64,000 nt of DNA from Rhodobacter sp. TJ_12 (GTDB lineage: Bacteria; Pseudomonadota; Alphaproteobacteria; Rhodobacterales; Rhodobacteraceae), in assembly GCF_020023995.1 (NCBI RefSeq), contig NZ_NRRD01000003.1:188685-252684 (forward strand). Reading direction: 5' to 3'. The notes under the pieces were generated by a model, which was given only the letters and a program-made list of their open reading frames with translations, was not told where the DNA came from and did not search any database. Positions 34,216 through 44,528 of the stretch are shown here, in pieces; position 1 is the stretch's first letter, and each line of letters starts with the position of its first letter. The position numbers were made by a program, and so were the translations under genes.

Positions 34216-36672
34216 GTGTATGAGTATCGCGAGGCGCCTGTGTTGTTTTCTGCTTCGAAGCCCAAAAACGTCCAAAGTGCCGTTATCGCGACGGAAACCG
34301 AGGATCGAACGATCTCCAAATGGCTTCCGGTCATGGCCTTCTGCACGATGCTTTTCGTCGCTTGGGGCAGCATTTGGTTGACGCGGGAAAGTGACAGCAT
34401 TGCCGCGATTTGGCCGGTTAATGCGTTGATTATATCAATGATTTTGCTGTCGGGGCGGCAAAACCGCTGGGCAATTTTTCTGGCGGCTTATGCTGGAAAC
34501 GTCGCCGCCAATACCTTTTCAGGCGATTCGCTTTCCATTGCGCTATCGCTTTCGGCGTGCAACTCGGTCGAGATTTTCATCGTCACCGCGGTGTTGACGC
34601 GGCTGCGCCCCAGGATCGATTTTACGGTTTTGCGTGATTTGATGTTTTTCGCCCTTGTTGCGGGCGTTATCGCCCCTGCGGTCAGCAGTCTTTTGGCTGC
34701 GGGCAGTCTTCATCTTTTTGCAGATGCGGATTTTCTGGGCAGCACCATAACCTGGTACCCGGCGAATGCGCTTGGGCTTTTGGTTTTCATGCCCCTTGTC
34801 ATGACCGCCTTCAGTCAAAACGTTCCGCAACGTGATTTCACCAGCCTGATCGCGTCGCAAAAGGCGCTTTATTTGTTTGGGAATATCGGATTGGCCTTGG
34901 TCGTTTTCAGTCAAGTCCAAAGCCCGCTTTTATTCCTGATGATGCCGGGGATCTTTTTGACGGCTCTCAAATGCGGTCCGGCGGGCGCGGTTGTCAGCAA
35001 CCTGTCGATGACGGTGATCGCGATCACCTTTAGCCAGTTCGACCAAGGGCCGATCGCGATGATCCAAGGTTCGGAACATATGAAAATGGCAACGCTGCAA
35101 GTGTTTTTGGCCAGTTGCGTCTTTTTCAGCCTGATCGCCTCGGCCTATCTTACGGAACGGTCGCATTACGAAAACGATCTCAAAAAAGCCAAGGCCCTTT
35201 CGGACCGCGCGACAGAATCCATGTCCAGTTTTTTGTCGACGGTCAGTCATGAGTTGCGCACCCCGATGACGTCGATCCGAGGCTCTCTGAGCCTTTTGGT
35301 GGCGAGCAGCCAAGACAACTTGGACCCCAAAGCCGCTAACCTGCTGCGCATCGCGCATCGCAACAGCGAGCGTCTGGTGATTTTGATCAATGACATCCTC
35401 GACATGGAAAAGATCGAGTCGGGCAAAATGTCGTTCGATATGGCGGATCAGCCGCTGCGCGAGATCATCGATGATGCGATGCTTAACGCCAACAATTACC
35501 GCCCCGACGCCATGATCAAGCTGGTGCTGACCGACAATGCCCCCGGCGCAATTGTGCATGTCGACAGCAGCCGATTGCAGCAGGTGGTTGCAAATCTTTT
35601 GTCCAATGCGATCAAGTTTTCGCCAGAGGGGGGCACCGTGCAGGTGGGGCTGCGTTTCGTGGATGATTGGGTTCGGATTTCCGTCAGCGATAGCGGAAAG
35701 GGGATCCCCGCCGAATTCCAAAACCGGATCTTCAAAAAGTTTGAGCAGGCCGACCCGTCGAACACGCGCGGAACCAGCGGAAGCGGGCTTGGCTTGAGCA
35801 TCGCCAAAAGCCTGACCGAGAAGATGCAGGGCAAGATCTTTTTCGAAACCCGCGAGGGTGAGGGCGCGACGTTTTTCGTAGATCTACCCGTCGTCGCGCG
35901 CGATGCGGAAAGCCCGCATCCGGCGGCACAATCTCTTTCAAGCGCACGGGTTCTGGTGTGTGAGCCGGACCCCGGCGTGGCGTCACAGGTTGCCGCCCGG
36001 CTATGCGAAGATGGCTATGTAGCTGATCTTGCGCCCGATTTGGCAACGATGCAGATGCTGTTGCGCAGCCGATCCTATGCTGCGCTTGCCTTTGACCGGG
36101 CGCAGGTCAACGACCAAGCCTCTGACATGATAAAGGCACTTCTTGCGCAAAGCGACAGCAAGAACGCCCCGATCATTTTGTTCTCGCAAGACGCACAGGG
36201 CGACGATGCGGAGCAGAAAAGCCGAAACATCAACTGGCTGACGCAGCCCGTCGATCTGGATGGGCTCTGCGCGGCGGTGCGCACCACGATTGGAGACCCC
36301 GATCTGTGCAGGCCGCAAATCCTGCATGTGGAAGACGATGCCGACATCTTGGCCATTATGGCCGAAAGCTGTGGGGCACATGCCAAAATCGTTGCGGCCC
36401 GAACGGTCGAGGCGGCGCGCCAGCAACTTTCAGAACGCCATTTCGATTTGGTGATCCTTGATGTCAGCCTGCCCGATGGCAAAGGCTATGATCTTTTGGG
36501 GGTCATTGCCGAAAACATCCCGGTGATTGTTTTTTCTGGCGCAGAGATGCGCGGGCAGGTTCCGTCCCAAATCAAGGCGGTGATGAGCAAGGGCCGCAAT
36601 ACGGAAGCCGAGGTAATGCGCTCGGTGCGCAATCTGCTGTTGCCCTCTGAACGGTCCGCACAGGTGAAATAA
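34216..36672 (+). CDS. MASE1 membrane hybrid histidine kinase with two receiver domains
   Basis: This is 818 aa from the GTG at 34216; a second GTG at 34240 has a better GAGG Shine-Dalgarno. The N-terminal MASE1 sensor has about eight membrane helices (SIAAIWPVNALIISMILLSG, ITWYPANALGLLVFMPLVMT). HisKA has STVSHELRTPMTS (His345), then the HATPase (VVANLLSNAIKFS, RISVSDSGKGIP, GSGLGLSIAKSL). Two receivers follow: the first is poorly conserved (VLVCEPDPGV, YAALAFDR) and the second is intact (LHVEDDADILA, LVILDVSLPDG). It probably autophosphorylates and feeds the receivers and the Hpt protein downstream. The next gene starts 3 nt later. Confidence 0.9.
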   Translation: MYEYREAPVLFSASKPKNVQSAVIATETEDRTISKWLPVMAFCTMLFVAWGSIWLTRESDSIAAIWPVNALIISMILLSGRQNRWAIFLAAYAGNVAANTFSGDSLSIALSLSACNSVEIFIVTAVLTRLRPRIDFTVLRDLMFFALVAGVIAPAVSSLLAAGSLHLFADADFLGSTITWYPANALGLLVFMPLVMTAFSQNVPQRDFTSLIASQKALYLFGNIGLALVVFSQVQSPLLFLMMPGIFLTALKCGPAGAVVSNLSMTVIAITFSQFDQGPIAMIQGSEHMKMATLQVFLASCVFFSLIASAYLTERSHYENDLKKAKALSDRATESMSSFLSTVSHELRTPMTSIRGSLSLLVASSQDNLDPKAANLLRIAHRNSERLVILINDILDMEKIESGKMSFDMADQPLREIIDDAMLNANNYRPDAMIKLVLTDNAPGAIVHVDSSRLQQVVANLLSNAIKFSPEGGTVQVGLRFVDDWVRISVSDSGKGIPAEFQNRIFKKFEQADPSNTRGTSGSGLGLSIAKSLTEKMQGKIFFETREGEGATFFVDLPVVARDAESPHPAAQSLSSARVLVCEPDPGVASQVAARLCEDGYVADLAPDLATMQMLLRSRSYAALAFDRAQVNDQASDMIKALLAQSDSKNAPIILFSQDAQGDDAEQKSRNINWLTQPVDLDGLCAAVRTTIGDPDLCRPQILHVEDDADILAIMAESCGAHAKIVAARTVEAARQQLSERHFDLVILDVSLPDGKGYDLLGVIAENIPVIVFSGAEMRGQVPSQIKAVMSKGRNTEAEVMRSVRNLLLPSERSAQVK

Positions 36673-36675
36673 ACC

Positions 36676-37047
36676 ATGGCCCGGATTCTTTATATCGATG
36701 ATGACAACGACATTCGCGAAATCGCCGTGATGGCGCTTGAGCTGAATGAGTTGTTCGAGGTGCGCAGTGCCGCGTCTGGCGCCAGCGGGTTGGAGATCGC
36801 GCGGGAATATACCCCGGATCTGATCTTGTTGGATGTGATGATGCCGGGCTTGGATGGCCCCGCGACCTACCGGCTTGTGAAGCTCGACCCCGCGCTTCAG
36901 CAGACGCCGGTCGCATTCATCACCGCCCGGACACAAACCCATCAGGTTGCCGAGCTTATGGGCATGGGCGCATGCTCAGTCATTCCCAAGCCCTTTGATC
37001 CAATGGCGCTTGCGGGGCAAGTGGAAAGCTTGCTGCTGCAATGCTGA
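36676..37047 (+). CDS. Single-domain response regulator (CheY-like)
   Basis: This is 123 aa, one receiver domain with acidic pair YIDDDND, the phosphoacceptor Asp53 in LLDVMMPG, the conserved Thr/Ser (FITARTQ) and Lys in PKPFDP. No output domain is present, so it likely acts by protein contact or as a relay intermediate. It follows the MASE1 kinase by 3 nt and precedes the second kinase. Confidence 0.92.
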   Translation: MARILYIDDDNDIREIAVMALELNELFEVRSAASGASGLEIAREYTPDLILLDVMMPGLDGPATYRLVKLDPALQQTPVAFITARTQTHQVAELMGMGACSVIPKPFDPMALAGQVESLLLQC

Positions 37048-37156
37048 TGGATCTTGCAAACGGCGCGGCGCCACACGCCTACACACCGACACGCTTGAGT
37101 GTTGGGGCCAGGGGTTGGGCCCGCCTGTTCCCGTGTCACATTGCAATGGGGGAAAA

Positions 37157-40100
37157 ATGGCCCGCAGAGTGATCCCGAGGATATGGCCCGGCAGACAGCT
37201 TTTTTATTCGCTGAAGAACCGGATCATCCTATTGACCCTTGGTGCGGTCTTCGTGACCGCCGTCTTGATTGCGGGCAGCTTTTATGTGCGTATTTCGCAG
37301 CTTGCGCGCGATGCGGCGGTGACCGAATTGGCGGGGGAAACCCGTCTTTTGGCGCAAAGCTTCAAAACAGCCTTCAGCCAAATGAAGCATGATGGCCAAG
37401 TTCTGGCCAGCACGCCGCAAATCCCCCGAATTATCCGCGCTTATCAAGGGCCCTATGGCCGACCGGGGCAAGTTGCGCCGCATGACACCTGGGGGCCGCA
37501 GCTGAGCAGCATCTTTCAATCCGTGATGCAAAGGCGCGCGCATTACACACAGATGCGCCTGCTTGGGGCGGATGGTCAGGAACTTGTGCGCGTCAATCGC
37601 ACCGAAGATGGCTTTGAATTCGTGCCCGCAGGCGCGCTGCAAAACAAGTCGGCAGAACCTTATGTGCGCGAAAGCATCGGGCTTCAACCGGGGCAAATCT
37701 ACTTTTCGGAGGTGACCTATAACCGCGAACATGGGCAGGTCGAAGAAACCCATACGCCCACCATTCGCGTGGTCATTCCGATCTTTTCCGACACCGGCCC
37801 CCTGTCTGCGCTTTTGGTCATCAATGCGAATTACGCGCATTTGTTGCAGCAACAATTTGACACCATCGCGCCCGACAAGCAGACCTTTTTGGTGAACAAC
37901 TTGGGCGACTATGTGCAAAGCACCGCCGAGACCGGCATGCAGCCCTTTGAAATGCGCGGCAATTATAGCGCGCCACCACCTGCCATTGTCACCAAGGTTC
38001 AGGCGATCGAAGAGAATGATACGCTTTTGGTCGGCGAAGATCAAATTGCCTATTTTGTGCGGTTAAACCTCGATGCCAGCGACCCCAGAAGTTACCTTGG
38101 CATTATCGTGCAAATGTCTAAAGACGAATTCCGGGCACCCGCGCAGCAAACCTTAATGCTAAGCCTGCTGCTCGGGATCTTTTTTCTGGCGGTCAGCCTT
38201 GTCATCTCGTTCCATCTGGCACGGCGTTTTATGCGCCCGCTTCTGGAAATGACGCAAAAGATCGAGGCGGCAAAAGGCCATACCGTGCCGAATAACCTGC
38301 CCATCGACCGCCATGATGAGATCGGCGCTTTGGCGCGCGCGTTCAAAGCCCGGGCGCATGCTTTGCTCGATAGCGAAGCGCAAGCCCGTGCGATTTTGGA
38401 AAATATGTTCGATGGGCTTGTTACGCTCGACCGCAATGGCGTGATTCAGAACTGCAACGCAAGCTGTGCCCGCATATTCGGCTACCCGGAGCATGAATTG
38501 CTTGGCAAGGGCATTCACTGCCTGTTTCCCGATTTTGCGCAGCAGGGTGTGGCGCTGCAGGCCAGCCTGAACAAAACGCAAAGGATCACCGCGCGCCATA
38601 AGGATGGACGTGATGTGACCGTTGAATTCTCTGTTGGCTGCGTCGATCTGGGGCGCAGATCGCTTTACAGCTGCATCATGCGCGACGTCTCCGAACAGCA
38701 CCGCATGCGCATCGCTTTGGAGACGCTAGAGGAACGCTGGGCTTTGGCGCTGGATGCCGCGCAGATCGGTGTGTTCGATGTGGATTTGCAAACACAGAAA
38801 ACCATCGTTTCGGATATTTGGTGTCAAATCTTGGGCTTGCCCGCCGATGCCGAAGTCGATGCTCAAGAAGAATGGGAAAAGCGCATCCATCCGGATGATC
38901 GCGATCTTGTGCTGGCGGCCAATCAGGCCTGCTTTGAAGGCCGCGCCCAAAGTGCGGTCACAGAGCATCGCTTGCGCCACAATGATGGGCGCTGGATCTG
39001 GTTGCGCACCTTCGGCCGTGTCACGAAATGGGGCGAGAACAGCGCCCCGCTTCGCTTCGTTGGCGTTCAAATGGATATTTCCGGGCTGAAAATGGCCGAG
39101 GCCGCGCTGAAGGCCAGCGAAGAGCGGTTGCGCATGGCAATCGACAATGCGCCCATCGCGATGGCGCTGCTGGATCTGGAGGGCAACTGGATCAAGGTGA
39201 ACGAGGCGATTTGCCTTTTGCTTGGCTACGACCAAAACGAATTGCTGCGGCTGAATTCCAAGGATGTGACGGTGCAGAAATCCGTCGAGAACAATGTGTC
39301 GCAGATGCAGCGCCTCGTGCAGGGCGAGATCGATACTTACGAAGAAGAAAAATGCTACCTGCGCAAAGATGGGTCTTCCGTCTGGGGGCGGGTCAGTGTT
39401 TCGGTCGCGCGCGATACAGAGGGGCAGCCAGCTTATTTCATCAAACAAATCTTGGATATCTCGCAACAGCGCGAAACCGAACGGCTGCAAAGCGAATTTA
39501 TTTCCACTGTCAATCATGAATTGCGCACGCCCCTGACCTCCATTCAGGGGTCTTTGGCGATATTGCAAGCCAAACTTGCCGAAAAGATCGACGACAAAGA
39601 GATGCGGCTTCTCGCAAATTCGCATGAAAGCTGTCAGCGCTTGTCGCGTCTGGTGAACGACATCTTGGATGTTCAGCAAATTCGGCAGGGCAAGATCGAA
39701 TATAACTTTGCGGCTATCGATGTGTGTCAACTGGTTGAGGATGTCGTTGAAAGCCATCGGCCCATGACCGACAAATTTGGGGTCGAAATTGAAACCGTGC
39801 TGCCGAACAAGGCGCTGCCCCTTTGGGTCGACCCGGATCGCCTCACCCAAGCGGTGATCAATGTCGTTTCCAATGCGGCCAAATTCTCTGAACGTGGGGA
39901 CAAGATCATCCTGTCGGTGTCTGAACGGGCCAACAACAGCGTCCGCATTGCGGTAAAGGATTTCGGGCCGGGTATTTCCGAGGCTTTCCGCTCGCGCCTG
40001 TTTTCCCAATTCGCCCAAGCCGACGGGTCTTCGAAGCGCAACACCGAAGGGTCGGGCCTTGGGCTGAACATCACCAAATCTCTCGTCGAAGAGATGGGCG

Positions 40101-40189
40101 GGCAGATCGACTATGAGACGGAAGAAGGAAAAGGAACCACCTTTTTCTTCGATTTTCCCATTTTCACCCTTGAAAGAAAGAGCGCCTGA
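37157..40189 (+). CDS. Membrane histidine kinase with dCACHE-like sensor, HAMP, three PAS domains
   Basis: This is 1010 aa from the ATG at 37157, with GGGGG 5 nt upstream. A first membrane helix (IILLTLGAVFVTAVLIAGSF) and a second one (LMLSLLLGIFFLAVSLVISF about residue 340) flank a periplasmic region of about 280 residues that looks like a dCACHE sensor. HAMP follows, then PAS domains at about residues 410-510 (ILENMFDGLVTLDRNGVIQN), 530-650 (PAS with PAC) and 660-770. HisKA has STVNHELRTPLTS (His787) and the HATPase follows (VVSNAAKFSERG, GSGLGLNITKS). No receiver is fused. It is followed 2 nt later by a receiver gene. Confidence 0.9.
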   Translation: MARRVIPRIWPGRQLFYSLKNRIILLTLGAVFVTAVLIAGSFYVRISQLARDAAVTELAGETRLLAQSFKTAFSQMKHDGQVLASTPQIPRIIRAYQGPYGRPGQVAPHDTWGPQLSSIFQSVMQRRAHYTQMRLLGADGQELVRVNRTEDGFEFVPAGALQNKSAEPYVRESIGLQPGQIYFSEVTYNREHGQVEETHTPTIRVVIPIFSDTGPLSALLVINANYAHLLQQQFDTIAPDKQTFLVNNLGDYVQSTAETGMQPFEMRGNYSAPPPAIVTKVQAIEENDTLLVGEDQIAYFVRLNLDASDPRSYLGIIVQMSKDEFRAPAQQTLMLSLLLGIFFLAVSLVISFHLARRFMRPLLEMTQKIEAAKGHTVPNNLPIDRHDEIGALARAFKARAHALLDSEAQARAILENMFDGLVTLDRNGVIQNCNASCARIFGYPEHELLGKGIHCLFPDFAQQGVALQASLNKTQRITARHKDGRDVTVEFSVGCVDLGRRSLYSCIMRDVSEQHRMRIALETLEERWALALDAAQIGVFDVDLQTQKTIVSDIWCQILGLPADAEVDAQEEWEKRIHPDDRDLVLAANQACFEGRAQSAVTEHRLRHNDGRWIWLRTFGRVTKWGENSAPLRFVGVQMDISGLKMAEAALKASEERLRMAIDNAPIAMALLDLEGNWIKVNEAICLLLGYDQNELLRLNSKDVTVQKSVENNVSQMQRLVQGEIDTYEEEKCYLRKDGSSVWGRVSVSVARDTEGQPAYFIKQILDISQQRETERLQSEFISTVNHELRTPLTSIQGSLAILQAKLAEKIDDKEMRLLANSHESCQRLSRLVNDILDVQQIRQGKIEYNFAAIDVCQLVEDVVESHRPMTDKFGVEIETVLPNKALPLWVDPDRLTQAVINVVSNAAKFSERGDKIILSVSERANNSVRIAVKDFGPGISEAFRSRLFSQFAQADGSSKRNTEGSGLGLNITKSLVEEMGGQIDYETEEGKGTTFFFDFPIFTLERKSA

Positions 40190-40191
40190 CC

Positions 40192-40578
40192 ATGTCTGAA
40201 GATCTTCGGAAAATCATGCTTGTGGAAGATGACGAGCAAATCGCCTTCATGACCGTTATGGCGCTAGAGGAAATCGGCGGGTTTGAGGTGCTTCATTGTG
40301 ATAATGGCAGTGCCGCCATCGATGCGTTTGATACCTTTGCGCCCCAAGTTGTCTTGATGGATGTGATGATGCCGGGCATGGATGGGCCCGACACGCTCAA
40401 GGCGCTTCGGAAAAATCCCAAAGCCAAAAAAATACCGGTCATTTTCATGACGGCGAAGGTGCAAGCGCACGAACGTCAGGGATATTTTGAAATCGGCGCT
40501 TCCGGCGTTATTGCGAAACCTTTCGATCCACTTGTGCTGTCTCAGAAAGTCAAAGACTTATGGCAGGCTGCGCAATAA
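40192..40578 (+). CDS. Single-domain response regulator (CheY-like)
   Basis: This is 128 aa with VEDDEQIAFMTV, phosphoacceptor Asp57 in LMDVMMPGMDG, the Thr in FMTAKVQ and Lys in AKPFDP. It starts 2 nt after the kinase stop and is probably its first phosphate acceptor. It resembles the 36676 receiver closely in length and motifs. Confidence 0.92.
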   Translation: MSEDLRKIMLVEDDEQIAFMTVMALEEIGGFEVLHCDNGSAAIDAFDTFAPQVVLMDVMMPGMDGPDTLKALRKNPKAKKIPVIFMTAKVQAHERQGYFEIGASGVIAKPFDPLVLSQKVKDLWQAAQ

Positions 40579-40791
40579 TTATAAGGCCATTAAAATTAAT
40601 TATATTTTACCGCCCATATTTCGCATATTGATGCATCATTTTCTGCCTTATGCACAAAATTAACGCGTGATAAACGCTGATCGTCCATCTTGAAGGGGCG
40701 CGACAAACCAGCGCATTTTTAATCGGCCGGTGCGCGGATCGTGTGGCGCCTTTGTGGTCGATGTGTTTACGAGTGAAAAAAGGTGCCCGTC
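40579..40791. other. AT-rich intergenic region upstream of the Hpt-REC-REC gene
   Basis: This 213-bp spacer starts with an AT-rich run (aattattataaggccattaaa) that stands out from the GC-rich surroundings. It probably holds the promoter for the 40792-45785 genes. No RNA gene is recognised. Confidence 0.4.
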
Positions 40792-41937
40792 ATGTCGCCC
40801 AATGCCGATGCCGGTTTCCATGATACGTTGCGCGCGCGATATCTTGTCTATCTGCAGGAACAGCAACACTATTTCGACGAGACGGCGCAAAAGGCCGCGC
40901 AGTCGGGGTTTCCAGCCAGCACGCGGCAGGATTTGCGCGCGCGCGCACACAAGCTGGCGGGCAATGGCGCGACCTATGGCTTTGACGCCGTTAGCCAGAC
41001 GGCCCGCGCTTTGGAAGAGGCGTTAGATGCACAGCCAAATGTCGGTGATGCCGACCTGTCCACGCTGCTACAGGGGTTGAAAGCGGCTTGTGAAAGCGCC
41101 AGCGAAACACAGCAGCAGGGTGTGGCGGCCGTTGCCTCGGCCCCCGCCACAGATGACGCCGCCGCCGCGCAGCCGGTGTCGTCGCGCCGCCCCAATGTTT
41201 TGATCGTGGATGACGACCCGCTGATCCTGGGCGCGCTGGGGGATGCCTTGCAGTCTGTGGCAGAGGTGTCGACGGCCAGCGATGCAGAAGCGGCGCTGAA
41301 CATCATGCACGAGGCGCATCCCGATCTTTTGCTTTTGGACGATCAAATGCCCGGGGCTTTGTCCGGCTTGCAACTTCAAGAAAAAATTTCGGACACACCG
41401 GCCTTGCAAGGCGTGCGCACGGTCATGATCACCGCCAGCAACCGCTCCGAAGCGGTGATGCGTGCGCTCAATGCGGGGGCGATCGATTACATCGTCAAAC
41501 CCTTCGACACCGCGGATGTCGTGGCGCGCTTGCACACGCGGCTTCGGCGGCTCGCGCAGATGGTGTTCGTGGTCGATGATGATCTTGCGATCACCGATCT
41601 TTTGTCGCGCAAGCTGCGCAGCGCGGGCTATTCGGTGCGTATCTTTGGCGATGGGTTGACGGCCCTCGCGGCCATTGAAGAGGCTTGCCCGGATCTGATT
41701 GTTCTGGACCAGATGCTGCCGGGGCTGGATGGCGCCACAATCTTGCAAAAAATCCGCGCCCATCCAAGGCTGCAAGATATTCCGGTGGTGATTTTATCCG
41801 CGCGGCGGCACGAACGCGATGTGCTCAGCGGCTTGGCCCTTGGCGCAACCGATTATGTCGTGAAGCCCTTCAACCCGCAGGAAATGGTGGCCCGTTGCGT
41901 TCGGTTGCTGGATGCGCCGCCCCCCACGGCGGCCTGA
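40792..41937 (+). CDS. Hpt-REC-REC phosphorelay protein
   Basis: This is 381 aa from the ATG at 40792 with AAGG about 10 nt upstream. Residues 10-110 are an Hpt domain with the phospho-His53 in RARAHKLAGNGATYGF. An Ala/Pro linker leads to two full receivers: VLIVDDDPLILGAL with LLLDDQMPG, and VFVVDDDLAITDLL with IVLDQMLPGLDG and the Lys of VKPFNP. Such a protein can take phosphate from the upstream kinases or receivers and pass it on. There is no DNA-binding output. A HEAT gene starts 10 nt downstream. Confidence 0.9.
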   Translation: MSPNADAGFHDTLRARYLVYLQEQQHYFDETAQKAAQSGFPASTRQDLRARAHKLAGNGATYGFDAVSQTARALEEALDAQPNVGDADLSTLLQGLKAACESASETQQQGVAAVASAPATDDAAAAQPVSSRRPNVLIVDDDPLILGALGDALQSVAEVSTASDAEAALNIMHEAHPDLLLLDDQMPGALSGLQLQEKISDTPALQGVRTVMITASNRSEAVMRALNAGAIDYIVKPFDTADVVARLHTRLRRLAQMVFVVDDDLAITDLLSRKLRSAGYSVRIFGDGLTALAAIEEACPDLIVLDQMLPGLDGATILQKIRAHPRLQDIPVVILSARRHERDVLSGLALGATDYVVKPFNPQEMVARCVRLLDAPPPTAA

Positions 41938-41946
41938 GGCATCGCG

Positions 41947-43071
41947 ATGGATGTGGAACAAGACCTGCTTCGGGCGATCTGGCAGGTGACACTGCTTTTG
42001 GCCTTGGCCGCGGGGGTGGTTTTTCTGGTGCTTGTTGTTTGGCGCGCCATCTCCAGTTTGCGCGCGCAAAAACGCCTTCGGCGCCGTCAGGAATTGGACA
42101 AAATTCTGCAATCGGTTCTGCACAGCCCCGTCCCGCTGGGGGCCACTGCATTGCCGGCTTTGCGGCGCGGTGATTTCCCGATCGTGCTTGATCTGGCACT
42201 CGAAATGATCCGCATGGTGCGGGGCAGCTATGTCGATGAAATCGTTTCGCTTGTCTCGGACCTTGGGCTTTATCCCTATCTCCAGACTGTCTTGCGGCGC
42301 AGCAAGGGGCGTTCACGGCGCAAGGCACTTATTATGCTGGGGTATTTCCCACCATCGCAAAGCCGGGCGCTGTTGCTTGCCCATGTCGATGATGCCGATC
42401 CCTATGTGCAACTGACAGCGCTGCGGGGATTGGCGCGCCACCCCGATGCCAGCGTCAACGCCGAGGCCCTTAGGGCGCTGGGGGCGACGTTGCACACCAA
42501 TTCCCTGATGCTTGCCGATGTCTTGCACCAATTCGGAGAGCGTGCCCTGCCCGAACTGCACGCCCTGGCTGCGCCGGTGCCACGCCCGCAGTGGAGAACC
42601 AACGCCACCTTCCACGCTTTGCGCCGTGAACGCCATCGCCGCAAGACCTATGAGCATGTGCGCGTGGCAGCCATCACGGCAATCGGCAATATCGGCGCCT
42701 TGTCGTCGTCTGCGGCGCTCTTGCCGCTTTTGCACGATGAAAACGCCCATGTCCGCGCCGCGGCGGTCACCGCGCTGGGGCGCATCGGCGACCCCGCGAT
42801 CGCATGGGACTTATCTGCGCTTTTGCGCGATAAAGAGGTCGAGGTGCGGATTCAATCGGCGCAAGCGCTTGGATTGCTACAAGACGAAAGCACCCTGCCC
42901 GCCTTGGTTGACGCCTTGGGCGACACGGCGTGGTGGGCGCGCTTCCATGCAGCCTGCGCCTTGGCGAAGTTCGAAGATCGCGGCATTGCGATTTTGCGCG
43001 CCATAAGCCGCGAAAAGGATGTCAAAGGCGACATCGCGGGCCAAGTTTTGGCGGAAATGGCGGTGCTGTGA
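41947..43071 (+). CDS. Membrane-anchored HEAT-repeat protein
   Basis: This is 374 aa with GAGG 7 nt before the ATG. An N-terminal membrane helix (VTLLLALAAGVVFLVLVVW) is followed by a basic linker and about seven HEAT-type repeats: AYDDADPYVQLTALRGLARH, RVAAITAIGNIGALSSSAAL, VRAAAVTALGRIGDPAIAWD, VRIQSAQALGLLQDESTLPA. These scaffold helices usually mediate protein contacts on the cytoplasmic side. The stop overlaps the GT2 start (TGATG), so the two products probably act together. Confidence 0.85.
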   Translation: MDVEQDLLRAIWQVTLLLALAAGVVFLVLVVWRAISSLRAQKRLRRRQELDKILQSVLHSPVPLGATALPALRRGDFPIVLDLALEMIRMVRGSYVDEIVSLVSDLGLYPYLQTVLRRSKGRSRRKALIMLGYFPPSQSRALLLAHVDDADPYVQLTALRGLARHPDASVNAEALRALGATLHTNSLMLADVLHQFGERALPELHALAAPVPRPQWRTNATFHALRRERHRRKTYEHVRVAAITAIGNIGALSSSAALLPLLHDENAHVRAAAVTALGRIGDPAIAWDLSALLRDKEVEVRIQSAQALGLLQDESTLPALVDALGDTAWWARFHAACALAKFEDRGIAILRAISREKDVKGDIAGQVLAEMAVL

Positions 43072-44528
43072 TGGTGGACGGTTTGTGGTCTGTGCCCTCC
43101 CTTGTGCTGCAAGAGCATCGCGCCGTGATCGAGACGATCTCTTGGGGGATTTTGGCGGTTGGCTTGCTGATCAACCTCATCAGCTTCGTGCAACTGCCCG
43201 CGGCCCTGCGCGAACTGCGGCGCTACTCCATGGTCGAAGACAGCGATGCGACATGGGACATGCTTATTTCTGATGCGACCTTGCCGGTCAGTGTCTTGGT
43301 CCCCGCCTATAACGAGGAAGCGACGATCGTCGACAACGTCCGCTCCATGCTGTTTTTGCAATATCCGGATTTGGAAGTGATCGTTGTCAACGATGGCTCA
43401 TCCGACCGCACATTGGCGCAGCTTGTTGAGGCTTTTTCGCTGGAACAGACACTGCGCGCGCATGAACTGCACCTGCATCATGCACCGATCCGCGGGCTTT
43501 ATGCGTCGCGGGCCTATCCCGGGCTTTTGGTGGTGGACAAACAAAATGGGGGCAGCAAGGCCGATGCGATCAATGCAGCGATAAACCTGTCGCGAAACCC
43601 GCTCTTTTGTGTGGTGGATGCGGATTCACTGCTGGAGGTGGAATCCCTGCTGAAGGCTGCACGTCCCTTCATGGAAGATCCCAAAGGGATGACCGCTGTG
43701 GGCGGAACGGTTCGGGTTTTGAACGGCTGCACCGTGCAAAATGGGCAGATCGTCGAGATTGGTCTGCCAAGGTCGTTCTTGCCGCTGATACAAAGCCTTG
43801 AATATATCCGGGCCTTCTTGGTGAACCGTCTGGCTTGGAGCCATTGGCAAATGCTTTCCATCATCTCGGGGGCGTTTGGCTTGTTTCGCCGCGATCTTGC
43901 GCTGGAAATCGGGGGGTTTAACAAGGCCTCGCACGGAGAGGATTACGACTTCATCGTGCGCCTGCACCGCCACATGCAGGCGACGAAACGGCCTTACGCC
44001 ATGCGCTATGTGCCCGAGCCAGTTTGCTGGACGGAAGCGCCCGAAGATCTGCGCACGCTGGCAACGCAGCGAAAGCGCTGGCAACGCGGCGCGCTACAAG
44101 TGCTGGTGAGCAACGCCGACATGATCGGAAATCCACGTTATGGCCGGTTCGGCCTGCTTGGGCTGACGCATAGCCTACTGGTCGATCTGATTGCGCCTGT
44201 GGCAGAAATCGCGGGTTTCCTCTTGCTGCCGTTGTTCTTCGCTGCGGGCGCTATTGAGGGCGAATTTCTGTTGGCTTTTTTTGGCCTGTTTGTCGTCTTT
44301 GGTGTTTTTTACAGCGTGATGGCGCTGGTGATCGAGGAGCTGGAGCTGAAACGCACACCGCATGTTTCGGGCTTGCTGTTGCTGGGGCTGGTCGCGGTGG
44401 TCGAGAATTTTGGATACCGGCAGTTGAACAGCCTGTGGCGGATCCGGGGCCTTTGGGAGTTCTTGATCGGCACCCATGATTGGGGGGAGATGCGCCGCAA
44501 AGGCGCCAAGCGTGTGCGCGATGGCTAA
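43071..44528 (+). CDS. Processive-type family 2 glycosyltransferase
   Basis: This is 485 aa. One membrane helix (WGILAVGLLINLISFV) precedes a GT2 domain with VPAYNEEATI, UDP-sugar-binding VNDGSSDRT (about residue 105), VDADSLLE (about 182), the catalytic base region GEDYDF (about 289) and QRKRW (about 333), the QxxRW motif of polysaccharide synthases. About four C-terminal membrane helices follow (IAGFLLLPLFFAAGAI, LAFFGLFVVFGVFYSVMALV). This is the pattern of PgaC/hyaluronan-synthase-like and YaiP-like enzymes that polymerise and pass a glycan across the inner membrane. No PilZ domain is seen. Confidence 0.88.
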   Translation: MVDGLWSVPSLVLQEHRAVIETISWGILAVGLLINLISFVQLPAALRELRRYSMVEDSDATWDMLISDATLPVSVLVPAYNEEATIVDNVRSMLFLQYPDLEVIVVNDGSSDRTLAQLVEAFSLEQTLRAHELHLHHAPIRGLYASRAYPGLLVVDKQNGGSKADAINAAINLSRNPLFCVVDADSLLEVESLLKAARPFMEDPKGMTAVGGTVRVLNGCTVQNGQIVEIGLPRSFLPLIQSLEYIRAFLVNRLAWSHWQMLSIISGAFGLFRRDLALEIGGFNKASHGEDYDFIVRLHRHMQATKRPYAMRYVPEPVCWTEAPEDLRTLATQRKRWQRGALQVLVSNADMIGNPRYGRFGLLGLTHSLLVDLIAPVAEIAGFLLLPLFFAAGAIEGEFLLAFFGLFVVFGVFYSVMALVIEELELKRTPHVSGLLLLGLVAVVENFGYRQLNSLWRIRGLWEFLIGTHDWGEMRRKGAKRVRDG